Shown: piece by piece, positions 1 through 7,783 of the stretch
How positions within the stretch are numbered: the stretch's first letter is position 1
Layout: every line of letters starts with the position of its first letter
NCBI RefSeq assembly: GCF_003944715.1
Contig: NZ_RWIT01000002.1
Location: 1 to 64,000, forward strand
DNA length: 64,000 nucleotides
Direction: 5' to 3'
Source: Hymenobacter rigui
GTDB taxonomy: Bacteria; Bacteroidota; Bacteroidia; Cytophagales; Hymenobacteraceae
Notes under the pieces: model-generated
What the model was told of the DNA's origin: nothing
The model's input: only the letters and a program-made list of their open reading frames with translations
Database searches by the model: none
Made by a program: the position numbers and the translations under genes

Positions 1-1
1 C

Positions 2-139
2 AAAACCAAGCTGCGACAAGCCCAGGCCCGTACCCGTGAAGCAGTGGAGGCGGCTATCCAAACGGCCGTGGACTGGATTTCCAGCAAGGACGCCAAAGCC
101 TGGTTCAACCATTGCGGCTATCATGTATACCGTTCATGA
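2..139 (+). CDS. IS630-family-like transposase, C-terminal end (cut by window start)
   Basis: An open frame enters from the window edge and runs 45 codons to a TGA at 137-139. It ends in an Ala/Arg-rich helix followed by AVDWISSKDAKAWFNHCGY, which resembles the extreme C-terminus of IS630-type DDE transposases (an acidic-helix plus W-F-x-H-C-G-Y tail). Only the tail is visible, so catalytic residues cannot be checked and the element may be intact or broken. The call rests on recollection of the family tail. It overlaps the start of the next gene by 17 bases in another frame, suggesting that the insertion or its border reached into that gene's upstream region. Confidence 0.55.
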   Translation, partial: KTKLRQAQARTREAVEAAIQTAVDWISSKDAKAWFNHCGYHVYRS

Positions 140-500
140 ATCCGCTATATATGCGGCATTGGCCTTCGTGCTCTCCATTCTCTCGTTCATCACATATCAG
201 AAGCTGCAAGACCCTACATTGATGGGCGTTATGGCCATCCTGCAATTACCATTCATTCGATATGGAGGGCTGAAGTATGTGCTCAGTAATGGAGTACTAG
301 CCGTATTCGGCCTTGATGCCTCAAGTAATATCGGCCTGACTCTAGATGCTCTCTATGAGGTCAAGTTTAGCTTTGCCGTGGCTAATCAGGAAGAGTGGTT
401 TTTTGGCGTAAATGTAGTGCCAGCAATTATGCTGTGGTATCTGATGGTACGCTACAAGCCCATAGATTCAGCAGAAATTACAAAGCCAAAAGCGGGGTAA
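123..500 (+). CDS. Small hypothetical membrane protein
   Basis: 125 residues from the ATG at 123. An upstream start at 36 is open but would only translate the transposase tail out of frame, so 123 is preferred. A hydrophobic stretch near residues 8-25 (AALAFVLSILSFITY), another around 33-60 and a third near the C-terminus (VVPAIMLWYLMV) suggest two or three membrane segments. I do not recognise a family. The gene is clearly lower in GC than its neighbours and lies directly behind a transposase tail, which is consistent with recent acquisition. A strong terminator follows. Confidence 0.5.
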   Translation: MYTVHESAIYAALAFVLSILSFITYQKLQDPTLMGVMAILQLPFIRYGGLKYVLSNGVLAVFGLDASSNIGLTLDALYEVKFSFAVANQEEWFFGVNVVPAIMLWYLMVRYKPIDSAEITKPKAG

Positions 501-562
501 TCATGAGCCCAATAGAATAGTTTTATTTCCGCTTCCCAATCAGGTAAATCATCCAAAAACAC

Positions 563-606
563 ATAAAGCAAGACGCCCGACCAGATGGTCGGGCGTCTTG
601 CTTTAT
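563..606. terminator. Bidirectional intrinsic terminator
   Basis: Near-perfect 20-bp stem (563-582 with 587-606) with a 4-base loop, A/T-rich at both ends. It lies between two convergent genes (membrane protein ending at 500, accC ending at 622) and can serve both strands. Confidence 0.85.
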
Positions 607-621
607 AATAACCTATTCGTT

Positions 622-2130
622 CTACCGCACCCCTAACCGGTTCCGCTTCCAAGCTGAGCCAGTGGCGGCCGGCGCATCGGCCGAGGCGGCGGTGGCGGGC
701 TTTTTCTCCGTCAGGAGCATGGCGGTGAGCACAGCGGCGAGCTTGGCGGTGGCTTCGTCCGGGGCGGCGGGCTTCAGCGACTCGGGCGTGAAGTGGTCCT
801 TGATGAAGTTGGTGTCGAAGTTGCCGCTCACGAAGGCCGGGTGCTGCAGCACGTAGCGGCCGAAGCCCAGCGTGGTTTCGATGCCGGTAATCTGGTACTC
901 CTCAATGGCGCGCAGCATCCGGGCAATGGCCTCCTCGCGGGTAGCTCCGAAGGTGACGAGCTTGGCAATCATCGGGTCGTAGTAAATCGGAATGTCCATG
1001 CCCTGCTCGAAGCCATCATCCACCCGCACGCCGGGGCCCTGGGGGCGCACGTAAGTGGTCAGCGTCCCGATGTCGGGCAGGAAGTTGTTCTGCGGGTCTT
1101 CGGCGTACACGCGCAGCTCCAGGGCGTGGCCGGTGATGGTAAGGTCTTCCTGGCGGAAGGCGAGGGGCAGGCCCTGGGCCACCTTGATCTGCTCCTTCAC
1201 TAGGTCGAGGCCCGTAATCTGCTCCGTTACGGGGTGTTCCACCTGCAGGCGGGTGTTCATCTCCAGGAAGTAGAAGTTGCGCTGGTCGTCCAGCAGAAAC
1301 TCCACGGTGCCGGCTCCGGTGTAGTTGCAGGCCCGGGCCACGTCCACGGCGCAGCGGCCCATTTCGGCGCGCAGCTCGGGCGTGAGCACCGAGGAAGGCG
1401 CTTCCTCAATCACCTTCTGGTGGCGGCGCTGAATGGAGCATTCCCGCTCAAACAAATGCACGATGTTGCCGTGCTCGTCGCCCAGCACCTGAATTTCGAT
1501 GTGGCGCGGGCCGGTAACGAACTTCTCAATAAACACGGCCCCGTCGCCAAAGGCCGACACGGCCTCGTTCACGGCCAGCTGCATCTGCTCCTCAAACTCC
1601 TCGGGCTGATACACCAGGCGCATGCCTTTGCCGCCGCCCCCGGCCGAGGCCTTAATGAGCACCGGAAAACCTACCTGCTCGGCCACGCGCTTGGCCTCCT
1701 GCACGTCACTAATGGCTTCATCCAGGCCCGGTACCAGCGGAATGTCGTAGGCTTTTACGGCCTGCTTGGCCGAGAGCTTGTCGCCCATCACGTCCATGGC
1801 TTCCGGCGAAGGACCTACGAAAATCAGCCCCGCTTCCTTCACCATGCGGGCAAACTCAGCGTTTTCGGAGAGGAAGCCGTAGCCGGGGTGAATGGCATCC
1901 ACGCCCAATTGCTTGCATACTTCCAGGATTTTGTCGCCGCGCAGGTAGCTGTCTTTGCTGGCGGGCGGGCCCACGCACACGGCCTCATCGGCGTAGCGCA
2001 CGTGCAGGGCGTTGCGGTCGGCTTCGGAGTAGATGGCCACGGTCTGGAGGCCCATTTCCTTGGCCGAGCGCAGCACGCGCAGGGCAATTTCACCGCGGTT
2101 GGCTACGAGCAGCTTCGTAATTTTCTTCAT
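622..2130 (-). CDS. accC: Biotin carboxylase subunit of acetyl-CoA (or propionyl-CoA) carboxylase
   Basis: ATP-dependent carboxylation of the biotin carrier protein, the first half-reaction of malonyl-CoA synthesis in the cytoplasm. Domains in order: biotin carboxylase N-domain (LLVANRGEIALRVLRSAKEMG at the start; GYGFLSENAEFA), ATP-grasp with the Gly-rich KASAGGGGKGM loop near residue 165 and EMNTRLQVEHPVTE near residue 290, then the biotin carboxylase C-domain. I start at the ATG at 2130; the longer frame reads back into a palindromic repeat. At 502 residues it is about 50 longer than E. coli AccC, with an Ala/Pro-rich low-complexity tail of unknown role. No accB or carboxyltransferase gene is adjacent, so the exact acyl-CoA substrate is inferred. 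Confidence 0.92.
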   Translation of the reverse strand: MKKITKLLVANRGEIALRVLRSAKEMGLQTVAIYSEADRNALHVRYADEAVCVGPPASKDSYLRGDKILEVCKQLGVDAIHPGYGFLSENAEFARMVKEAGLIFVGPSPEAMDVMGDKLSAKQAVKAYDIPLVPGLDEAISDVQEAKRVAEQVGFPVLIKASAGGGGKGMRLVYQPEEFEEQMQLAVNEAVSAFGDGAVFIEKFVTGPRHIEIQVLGDEHGNIVHLFERECSIQRRHQKVIEEAPSSVLTPELRAEMGRCAVDVARACNYTGAGTVEFLLDDQRNFYFLEMNTRLQVEHPVTEQITGLDLVKEQIKVAQGLPLAFRQEDLTITGHALELRVYAEDPQNNFLPDIGTLTTYVRPQGPGVRVDDGFEQGMDIPIYYDPMIAKLVTFGATREEAIARMLRAIEEYQITGIETTLGFGRYVLQHPAFVSGNFDTNFIKDHFTPESLKPAAPDEATAKLAAVLTAMLLTEKKPATAASADAPAATGSAWKRNRLGVR

Positions 2131-2181
2131 TGGGAGAGAGTGTGGGTGCGGGTGGGGAAGGGCTTTACTATAAATTGAAAA

Positions 2182-2282
2182 GAACGTCATGGTGAGCTTG
2201 CCGAAGCATCTCTACCGCAGTGCTAATCAATGCCGTTGCAACGAAGCGGTAGAGATGCTTCGGCAAGCTCACCATGACGTTC
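2182..2282. repeat. Long palindromic intergenic repeat, GTCATGGTGAGC type
   Basis: Two perfectly complementary 37-base arms (2182-2218 and 2246-2282) around a 27-base loop. The arms read gtcatggtgagcttgccgaa outward-in and end in a short tctaccgc. The same arm core recurs at 16447-16534, 53971-54062 and as a half copy at 50084. Typical of a REP/BIME-like dispersed element. It lies upstream of accC and the synthase gene. Confidence 0.9.
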
Positions 2283-2409
2283 CGATTATGTTCATTGAAC
2301 AGTTCCAATACCCAAAGAAACGCCATTCCGACCGCACCAGAAAACCCGCCGGGCCAATTTCCGGAAGGTTGGATGCCTGCCTGCTTACGGCTACCTTTGC
2401 GGATTGCCA

Positions 2410-2417
2410 TAACTTTG
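2410..2417 (+). promoter_or_regulatory. Bacteroidota -7 promoter element TAACTTTG
   Basis: Matches the TAnnTTTG consensus 70 bases before the GTG start of the downstream synthase gene. A second match, TACCTTTG, lies at 2392-2399. No convincing -33 TTTG was located. Confidence 0.5.
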
Positions 2418-2486
2418 TACATTCTCCGAGCGTTATGCCCCCGAGCGTAACCGCTTGTTTTCGTTTCACATTCAACCCGTTCCCTC

Positions 2487-3737
2487 GTGGATCTATTTGA
2501 GAAGATTGCCGCCAACCGCGGCCCGCTGGGTAGCCATTCACACTACGCACACGGTTATTTCACCTTCCCTAAGCTGGAAGGCGAGATTAAACCCCGCATG
2601 ATTTTCCGCGGTAAAGAGGTTCTCACCTGGAGCCTGAACAATTACCTAGGTCTGGCCAACCACCCCGAGGTGCGCAAGGCCGACGCCGACGCGGCCGCCG
2701 AGTACGGCATGGCCCTGCCAATGGGTGCCCGCATGATGTCGGGTAACTCGAACCTGCACGAGCAGTTGGAAAATGAGCTGGCCGAGTTTGTGATGAAGCC
2801 CGAGTGCATGCTGCTGAACTTCGGCTACCAGGGCGTGGTGTCCATCATCGACGCCATGGTGGGCCGCCACGACGTGATTGTGTACGACGCCGAGTCGCAC
2901 GCCTGCATCATCGACGGGGTACGCCTGCACGCCGGCAAGCGCTTCGTGTACGTGCACAACGACATGGCCAGCCTGGAGAAGCAACTGGAGCGCGCGCAGC
3001 GCATCATCGATGAAACCGGCGGCGGCATCCTGGTGATTACCGAGGGCGTGTTCGGCATGTCGGGCAACCAGGGCGACCTGCGCGGCGTGGTGGCGTTGAA
3101 GGAGAAATACCAGTTCCGTTTGTTCGTGGATGACGCTCACGGCTTCGGTACGATGGGTAAAACCGGTGCCGGTACGGGCGAAGAACAGGGCGTACAGGAC
3201 GGTATCGACCTTTATTTTTCGACGTTTGCGAAGAGCATGGCCAGCATCGGCGCTTTCGTGGCCGGCCCCGAGAACGTAATTGAATATTTGCGCTACAACA
3301 TGCGCAGCCAGATTTTCGCCAAAAGCCTGCCAATGCCGCTTGTAGTGGGCGCTTTGAAGCGTTTGGAGCTGCTGCGTACCCGCCCCGAGCTGAAGGAAAA
3401 CCTCTGGACGATTGTGCACGCCTTGCAAACCGGCCTGCGCGAAAAAGGCTTCAACATCGGCACCACCACCTCGCCGGTTACGCCCGTGCTGCTGGAAGGC
3501 CAAATTCCCGATGCCACGCAGGTAACCTTCGATCTGCGTGAGAATCACGGCATTTTCTGCTCTATTGTGGTGTATCCGGTGGTGCCCAAGGGCGTCATCA
3601 TGCTCCGTATCATCCCTACGGCGGTACACACCCTCGATGACGTGGCCATCACCATAAAGGCCTTCGAGGCCGTGCAGGAGAAGCTGGCAAAAGGACTTTA
3701 TTCCAAAGCAGAAGTTCCCGAGGGCCTGCAACGCTAA
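2487..3737 (+). CDS. Alpha-oxoamine synthase family PLP enzyme, probably serine palmitoyltransferase
   Basis: Condenses an amino acid with an acyl-CoA with loss of CO2. The family includes serine palmitoyltransferase, 2-amino-3-ketobutyrate CoA ligase and 8-amino-7-oxononanoate synthase. Visible hallmarks are NNYLGL near residue 52, the cofactor-face FVDDAHGFG near residue 216, and the PLP lysine in the FSTFAKSMAS segment near residue 248. The full 416 residues fit the family, and the N-terminal extension before the NYLGL motif resembles the Bacteroidota sphingolipid enzyme more than BioF. Start is GTG at 2487; no other start fits the conserved N-terminus. There is no biotin or threonine-degradation gene nearby, which slightly favours sphingolipid synthesis, but substrate identity is inference. 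Confidence 0.8.
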   Translation: MDLFEKIAANRGPLGSHSHYAHGYFTFPKLEGEIKPRMIFRGKEVLTWSLNNYLGLANHPEVRKADADAAAEYGMALPMGARMMSGNSNLHEQLENELAEFVMKPECMLLNFGYQGVVSIIDAMVGRHDVIVYDAESHACIIDGVRLHAGKRFVYVHNDMASLEKQLERAQRIIDETGGGILVITEGVFGMSGNQGDLRGVVALKEKYQFRLFVDDAHGFGTMGKTGAGTGEEQGVQDGIDLYFSTFAKSMASIGAFVAGPENVIEYLRYNMRSQIFAKSLPMPLVVGALKRLELLRTRPELKENLWTIVHALQTGLREKGFNIGTTTSPVTPVLLEGQIPDATQVTFDLRENHGIFCSIVVYPVVPKGVIMLRIIPTAVHTLDDVAITIKAFEAVQEKLAKGLYSKAEVPEGLQR

Positions 3738-3755
3738 TCCGGGCTTCGCTAAGTG

Positions 3756-3794
3756 CAAAAGTCAGCTTTCGTAAGAGAGCTGACTTTTGTTTTT
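3756..3794 (+). terminator. Intrinsic terminator after the oxoamine synthase gene
   Basis: A 12-bp perfect stem (3756-3767 with 3778-3789) followed by a T-rich run (gttttta), just downstream of the stop at 3737. Confidence 0.8.
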
Positions 3795-3979
3795 AGGACT
3801 ATTTCAATAGCGGGCCGTGGCTGTTGGGGGCTGTTTAGCAGGGGTAAAGGATGAAAATCGGCCTGTGGATGCTGGAAATGGGCATTAGAAAAAAAATAGG
3901 GCAACTTGCTTGTATTTGAAATCCCTGTATATTAGAGCCGGTTAAATACTTTTTCCACACCATACAACCCCTCCCAACC

Positions 3980-4243
3980 ATGAGCAATTTCGCCCAACTG
4001 AAAGACCTCGTTATGTCGCTGGAAGCTGACTTCGAGAAATTCTATGACAAAGGCAACTCGGCCGCTGGTACCCGCGTGCGTAAAGGCATGCAGGAACTGA
4101 AGAACATGGCTCAGACCATCCGTACCGAGGTGCAGAACAAGAAAAACGACGGTGGCGAAGCTGCTCCCGCTGCTAAAGCTGCTCCTGCCAAAAAGGCTGC
4201 TGCTCCCGCTGCTAAGAAAGCTGCTCCCGCCAAAAAGAAGTAA
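3980..4243 (+). CDS. Histone H1-like DNA-binding protein (Hc1-like)
   Basis: 87 residues: an N-terminal helical part (residues 1-52, FAQLKDLVMSLEADFEKFYD) followed by a Lys/Ala/Pro-rich tail with AAPAKKA-type repeats ending in four basic residues. This architecture is that of bacterial H1-like proteins known from Chlamydia and many Bacteroidota, which bind and compact DNA. It stands alone with about 240 bases of upstream AT-rich sequence and its own strong terminator, as expected for an abundant nucleoid protein. Confidence 0.85.
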   Translation: MSNFAQLKDLVMSLEADFEKFYDKGNSAAGTRVRKGMQELKNMAQTIRTEVQNKKNDGGEAAPAAKAAPAKKAAAPAAKKAAPAKKK

Positions 4244-4283
4244 TTGGGCGCTACGCCCGTCGTAGCGAACCTGTTTACACGTA

Positions 4284-4319
4284 AGAGGCCCTGCTGATGA
4301 TCAGCAGGGCCTCTTTTTG
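4284..4319 (+). terminator. Strong intrinsic terminator of the histone-like gene
   Basis: 14-bp perfect stem (4284-4297 with 4301-4314), 3-base loop, followed by a run of T. Confidence 0.92.
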
Positions 4320-4339
4320 TTATGGAGCCGGTGGGTGGG

Positions 4340-5641
4340 TTACACCAGCTTAATCAGGAAGTAGTTTTTGCCCTTCTGCGCTACCAGATACTTGTCCAGC
4401 AGCGGGGCTACGGCCGTGGCAGTCTGGTCGAGGGTTACTTTCTGGCGGTTGAGCTTTACGCCGTTGTTCTGCACCATTTTGCGGGCCTCACCTTTGCTTG
4501 AGAAGATGACGCTGCCGGCCGCCGTGCTGAGCAGCGTGAGGGCATCCTGGCCTTCCAGCTCGGCGCGGGAAACCTCTACGTGCGGTACGCCGGCAAACAC
4601 GTCGAGCAGCGTGGCCTCGTCGAGGCTGCTCAGCTCCCCGCCGCCGAACAGCACCTGCGAGGCCGCCACGGCCGCCTCGTAGGCGGCCTGGCCGTGCACG
4701 CGGATGGTCACGTCCTGGGCCAAGGCTTTCTGCAGGGTGCGCAGGTGCGGGGCAGCGGCGTGCTCGGCTTCCAGCGCTTCGATTTCCGGCTGGCTCAGCA
4801 GCGTGAACACGCGGATGAGGCGGGGCACGTCGGCGTCGGCGGCGTTGAGGAAGAACTGGTAGAACTGGTACGGGCTCGTCATGGCGCCATCGAGCCACAC
4901 GGTGCCGGTTTCGCTCTTGCCGTACTTAGTACCGTCGGACTTGGTGATGAGCTGGCCGGTGAGGGCGTAGGCCTTGCCCTCGCCACCCGACATGCGCCGG
5001 ATCAGCTCGGTGCCGGTGGTAATATTACCCCACTGGTCCGAAGCGCCCATTTGCAGGGTGGTGCCCAGCTCTTTGTAGAGGTGATAGAAGTCGTAGCCCT
5101 GCAGCAGCTGGTAGCTGAACTCGGTGTAGCTGATGCCCTCGGCGCCGGACTCCTCGTTACCGCCGATGCGGCGCTTCACCGAGTCCTTTGCCATCATGTA
5201 GTTCACGGTGAGGTGCTTGCCCACTTCGCGCAGAAACTGCAGGAAGCCGAAGTCCTTGAACCAATCGTAGTTGTTCACCACGCGCGCGCCGGTGGGCGAA
5301 TCGTCGAACACCAGGAACTTCTCCAGCTGCGCCTGAATACCGGCCTGGTTGCGGCGCAGAGCCTCCTCATCGAGCAGGTTACGCTCGGCCGATTTGCCCG
5401 ACGGGTCGCCAATCATGCCGGTAGCGCCGCCCACCAGGGCCAGGGGCCGGTGGCCAGCCCGCTGCAGGTGCACCAGCAGCATAATGGTGGCCAGGTTGCC
5501 GATGTGCAAAGAAGGCGCGGTAGGGTCGAAGCCGATGTAGCCGGTGATGGGCGCGTTTTTCAGCAGGTGCTCCTCGGTGCCGGGCATCATGTCGTGAAAC
5601 ATGCCCCGCCAGCGCAGTTCGTCTATGAGGTTCAAAGTCAA
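4340..5641 (-). CDS. tyrS: Tyrosyl-tRNA synthetase
   Basis: Charges tRNA-Tyr. Class I synthetase features are visible: [16 protein letters not shown] (HIGH motif, near residues 34-49), the tyrosine-binding YQLLQGYDF and [10 protein letters not shown], the KMSKS-like [12 protein letters not shown] near residue 234, and a C-terminal S4-like RNA-binding domain ([11 protein letters not shown]). Length 433 fits. No ATG precedes the conserved N-terminus: candidates are TTG at 5641 ([11 protein letters not shown]) or TTG at 5635 (MNLIDELRW). The first of these lies inside the outer edge of the heptad inverted repeat shared with holA. A divergent TACCTTTG promoter element is at 5761-5768. Confidence 0.95.
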   Translation of the reverse strand: MTLNLIDELRWRGMFHDMMPGTEEHLLKNAPITGYIGFDPTAPSLHIGNLATIMLLVHLQRAGHRPLALVGGATGMIGDPSGKSAERNLLDEEALRRNQAGIQAQLEKFLVFDDSPTGARVVNNYDWFKDFGFLQFLREVGKHLTVNYMMAKDSVKRRIGGNEESGAEGISYTEFSYQLLQGYDFYHLYKELGTTLQMGASDQWGNITTGTELIRRMSGGEGKAYALTGQLITKSDGTKYGKSETGTVWLDGAMTSPYQFYQFFLNAADADVPRLIRVFTLLSQPEIEALEAEHAAAPHLRTLQKALAQDVTIRVHGQAAYEAAVAASQVLFGGGELSSLDEATLLDVFAGVPHVEVSRAELEGQDALTLLSTAAGSVIFSSKGEARKMVQNNGVKLNRQKVTLDQTATAVAPLLDKYLVAQKGKNYFLIKLV

Positions 5642-5872
5642 TTCAATTAAAAATTAAGAATTAAAAATTAAGAATTGGCTGCGGGAAGACGGCTGGTAGC
5701 CTTTAGGCCAGGAAGAGTAGGAGCTCTGCCAGCAACCGCGCAATTCTTACAGGAGAGCCGCAAAGGTAAGAGGCAGGACGTACCTTTGAGTGAGAAGAAT
5801 TACCGAAGATGCCAACTGGTCCATCTGCGTCAATTCTTAATTTTTAATTCTCAATTTTTAATTGAATTGACT
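5636..5872. repeat. 7-nt-periodic inverted repeat between tyrS and holA (word aattaaa/aattctt)
   Basis: Two 42-base arms (5636-5677 and 5831-5872) are complementary at all but one position. Each is made of four 7-base units alternating attaaaa and attaaga, then attg. The outer ends contain TTG codons used as start codons by both divergent genes (tyrS at 5641, holA at 5867). The 150 bases between the arms hold back-to-back promoters. Confidence 0.88.
5761..5788. promoter_or_regulatory. Divergent -7 promoter elements for tyrS and holA
   Basis: CAAAGGTA at 5761-5768 reads TACCTTTG on the minus strand (toward tyrS). TACCTTTG at 5781-5788 reads toward holA. Both match the Bacteroidota TAnnTTTG element and are about 120 and 80 bases from the respective starts. 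Confidence 0.65.
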
Positions 5873-6946
5873 CTCTCGCCCGACGAAATCCTGAAGCAGC
5901 TCCAGCAGCGGCAGTTTGCGCCCGTGTACTTTCTGCAGGGGGAGGAGCCGTATTACATTGATCAGGTGGCCGATTTGCTGGAAAAGCACGTGCTGCCCGA
6001 GCATGAGAAGGGCTTCAACCAGGTGGTGATGTACGGCAAGGATACCGACGTGGCCGGCATCCTGAACCAGGCTAAGCGCTTCCCCATGATGGCCGAACGT
6101 TCGGTGGTGATTGTGAAGGAGGCGCAGGCTGTGGCCGATCTGGAAAACGAGAAGACGTGGCCGTTTCTGGAGGCGTACCTGCGCAATCCGCTGCAAAGCA
6201 CCGTGCTGGTATTCTGCTACAAGCACAAAACCCTGGACGCGCGCAAAAAACTGGGCAAGCTGCTGGCCGGCGACAAAAAGGAGCCCGCCCCAGCCGGCAC
6301 GGTGCTCATGACCAGCAAAAAGCTCTACGATAACCAGGTGGCCCCCTGGCTGAGCAACTACGTGCGCTCGAAAAACCAGCAGATTACGCCCCAGGCCACG
6401 GCCATGCTGGCCGAGTACATCGGCGGGGAGCTGGGCCGCCTGACCAACGAGGTAGATAAAATGCTCATCAACCTGCTGCCCGGCCACAGCATCGACGAGG
6501 ACCTGGTGCAGCGCATGGTGGGCATCAGCAAGGAGTACAACATCTTCGAGCTGCAGAGTGCCCTGGTGCGCCGCGACGTGCTCAAGGCCAACCGCATCCT
6601 GCTCTACTTCGAGGCCAACCCCAAGAACAACCCGCTCATCCCGAATCTGACGCTGCTGTTCAACTACTTCTCCCGTCTGCTTGTGCTGCACCAGCTGCCC
6701 GGGAGCCCCGCGGAGGCCGACTGGCTGAAAATGGGCCTGCGCTTCCCCATCCAACGCCAGGATTACCAAGTAGGCCTGAAAGTATTCGATTTCCACCGCA
6801 CCCGCGACATCGTGCACCTGATCCGCCGCGCCGACGCCCAGAGCAAAGGCATCGACTCGGGCTCCATGACCGACGGCGAAATCCTGCGGGAGCTGATCTG
6901 GCTCATCATCCACCCGGTGCCGCTGCACGCGGTGGTGGGGCAGTAG
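5867..6946 (+). CDS. holA: DNA polymerase III delta subunit
   Basis: The clamp-loader wrench that opens the beta sliding clamp during replication. 359 residues from TTG at 5867, giving MTLSPDEILKQLQQRQFAPVYFLQGEEPYYID, the usual N-terminus of Bacteroidota HolA. The earlier in-frame ATG at 5675 would translate the repeat and is rejected. The AAA+-like fold is visible through FLQGEEPYYID, the PMMAERSVVIVKEAQ segment and the C-terminal helical collar (LRELIWLIIHPVPLH). A diverged second copy of the last 68 bases of this region lies 2.6 kb downstream (9490-9557), marking the left boundary of the accessory patch. Confidence 0.93.
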   Translation: MTLSPDEILKQLQQRQFAPVYFLQGEEPYYIDQVADLLEKHVLPEHEKGFNQVVMYGKDTDVAGILNQAKRFPMMAERSVVIVKEAQAVADLENEKTWPFLEAYLRNPLQSTVLVFCYKHKTLDARKKLGKLLAGDKKEPAPAGTVLMTSKKLYDNQVAPWLSNYVRSKNQQITPQATAMLAEYIGGELGRLTNEVDKMLINLLPGHSIDEDLVQRMVGISKEYNIFELQSALVRRDVLKANRILLYFEANPKNNPLIPNLTLLFNYFSRLLVLHQLPGSPAEADWLKMGLRFPIQRQDYQVGLKVFDFHRTRDIVHLIRRADAQSKGIDSGSMTDGEILRELIWLIIHPVPLHAVVGQ

Positions 6947-7028
6947 ATTACTGCTGCCTTATCAGAATTTGCGAAGTATAAAAGTGCCTTACAACAGGTT
7001 TTAAACCGGTTTTTTGAGGGAAGCGAGG

Positions 7029-7036
7029 TAGTTTTG
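7029..7036 (+). promoter_or_regulatory. Possible -7 element TAGTTTTG directly before a start codon
   Basis: Matches TAnnTTTG but ends only 4 bases before the ATG at 7041. If real, the transcript would be leaderless or nearly so. It could also be chance. Confidence 0.3.
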
Positions 7037-7040
7037 CCGG

Positions 7041-7754
7041 ATGAAATTCAGCTTTATTCTTCCCGTTGTAGTATTCGGATGCAGTGCTGCTCAAGCACAA
7101 ACAGTAATTAGTTTTGGTCCTCGGCTTGGCTTCAATGCCAGCACCTCGCATTATTCTTACGACCGTACCTTCACCACTAAGTACAAACCCGGTGGCTCGG
7201 TTGGCGTGATGGCGGAGGCACGGCGCGGGCATCTGGCTCTGCAGGCTGCAGCCTTGTATGAACAAAAGGGTTTCCGACTGGATGATGAGTACAAATCGGG
7301 CAGTGACTATAGCCGTCAGAAGGATACCTATCGATTGAATTACCTGACGCTGCCTGTTCAGGTAGTGTATACTCAGCATGAGGACGGTCAGGGAGTGCAG
7401 ATATTGGCGGGTAGTTACGTGGGGATGCTACTCAACGGGCAGTTGCAGTACGATGACTACTATCAAAACCGGGTGATTGGAGAACTGGCTTTCCGTGGAG
7501 AAAGCAAAATAAAACCAGCGTCAACTATCGATTATCCTTCGCAGGGTGCGTACTCACAGCGGTTCGATGCTGGTGTGCAGGCGGGGGTTGGATACCGGTA
7601 TAATAATCTGCTGGTGCAGGCCGAGTACAGCCTGGGACTACGGGATTTGCGTCCTCGGTATAATGATGTCAACGGCAACCGTTTTATCTCACCCAGTTAT
7701 TACAACCGCGTAGTGCAACTATCAGCCAGCTATCTATTCAGCATCACAAAATAG
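7041..7754 (+). CDS. Outer-membrane beta-barrel protein (PorT-like fold)
   Basis: 237 residues with a signal peptide (MKFSFILPVVVFGCSAAQAQ) and alternating amphipathic strands: FGPRLGFNAS, VGVMAEARRGHLALQAAALYEQKGF, LNYLTLPVQVVYT, VGYRYNNLLVQAEYSLGL, QLSASYLF. The GPRLGFN start and final strand ending in an aromatic are typical of the OMP_b-brl_2/PorT-like eight-strand barrels common in Bacteroidota. Specific function is unknown. It sits with the next secreted protein gene in a patch bounded by two copies of the holA end. Confidence 0.75.
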   Translation: MKFSFILPVVVFGCSAAQAQTVISFGPRLGFNASTSHYSYDRTFTTKYKPGGSVGVMAEARRGHLALQAAALYEQKGFRLDDEYKSGSDYSRQKDTYRLNYLTLPVQVVYTQHEDGQGVQILAGSYVGMLLNGQLQYDDYYQNRVIGELAFRGESKIKPASTIDYPSQGAYSQRFDAGVQAGVGYRYNNLLVQAEYSLGLRDLRPRYNDVNGNRFISPSYYNRVVQLSASYLFSITK

Positions 7755-7783
7755 GATATCCTGCTTAGCGCGCTTCAATCCAG

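Noticed and set aside
1234..2178. Plus-strand frame opposite accC
   Set aside because: Shadow of the conserved accC frame; no recognisable protein features.
4580..5650. Plus-strand frame opposite tyrS
   Set aside because: Shadow frame; tyrS shows all its family motifs on the other strand.
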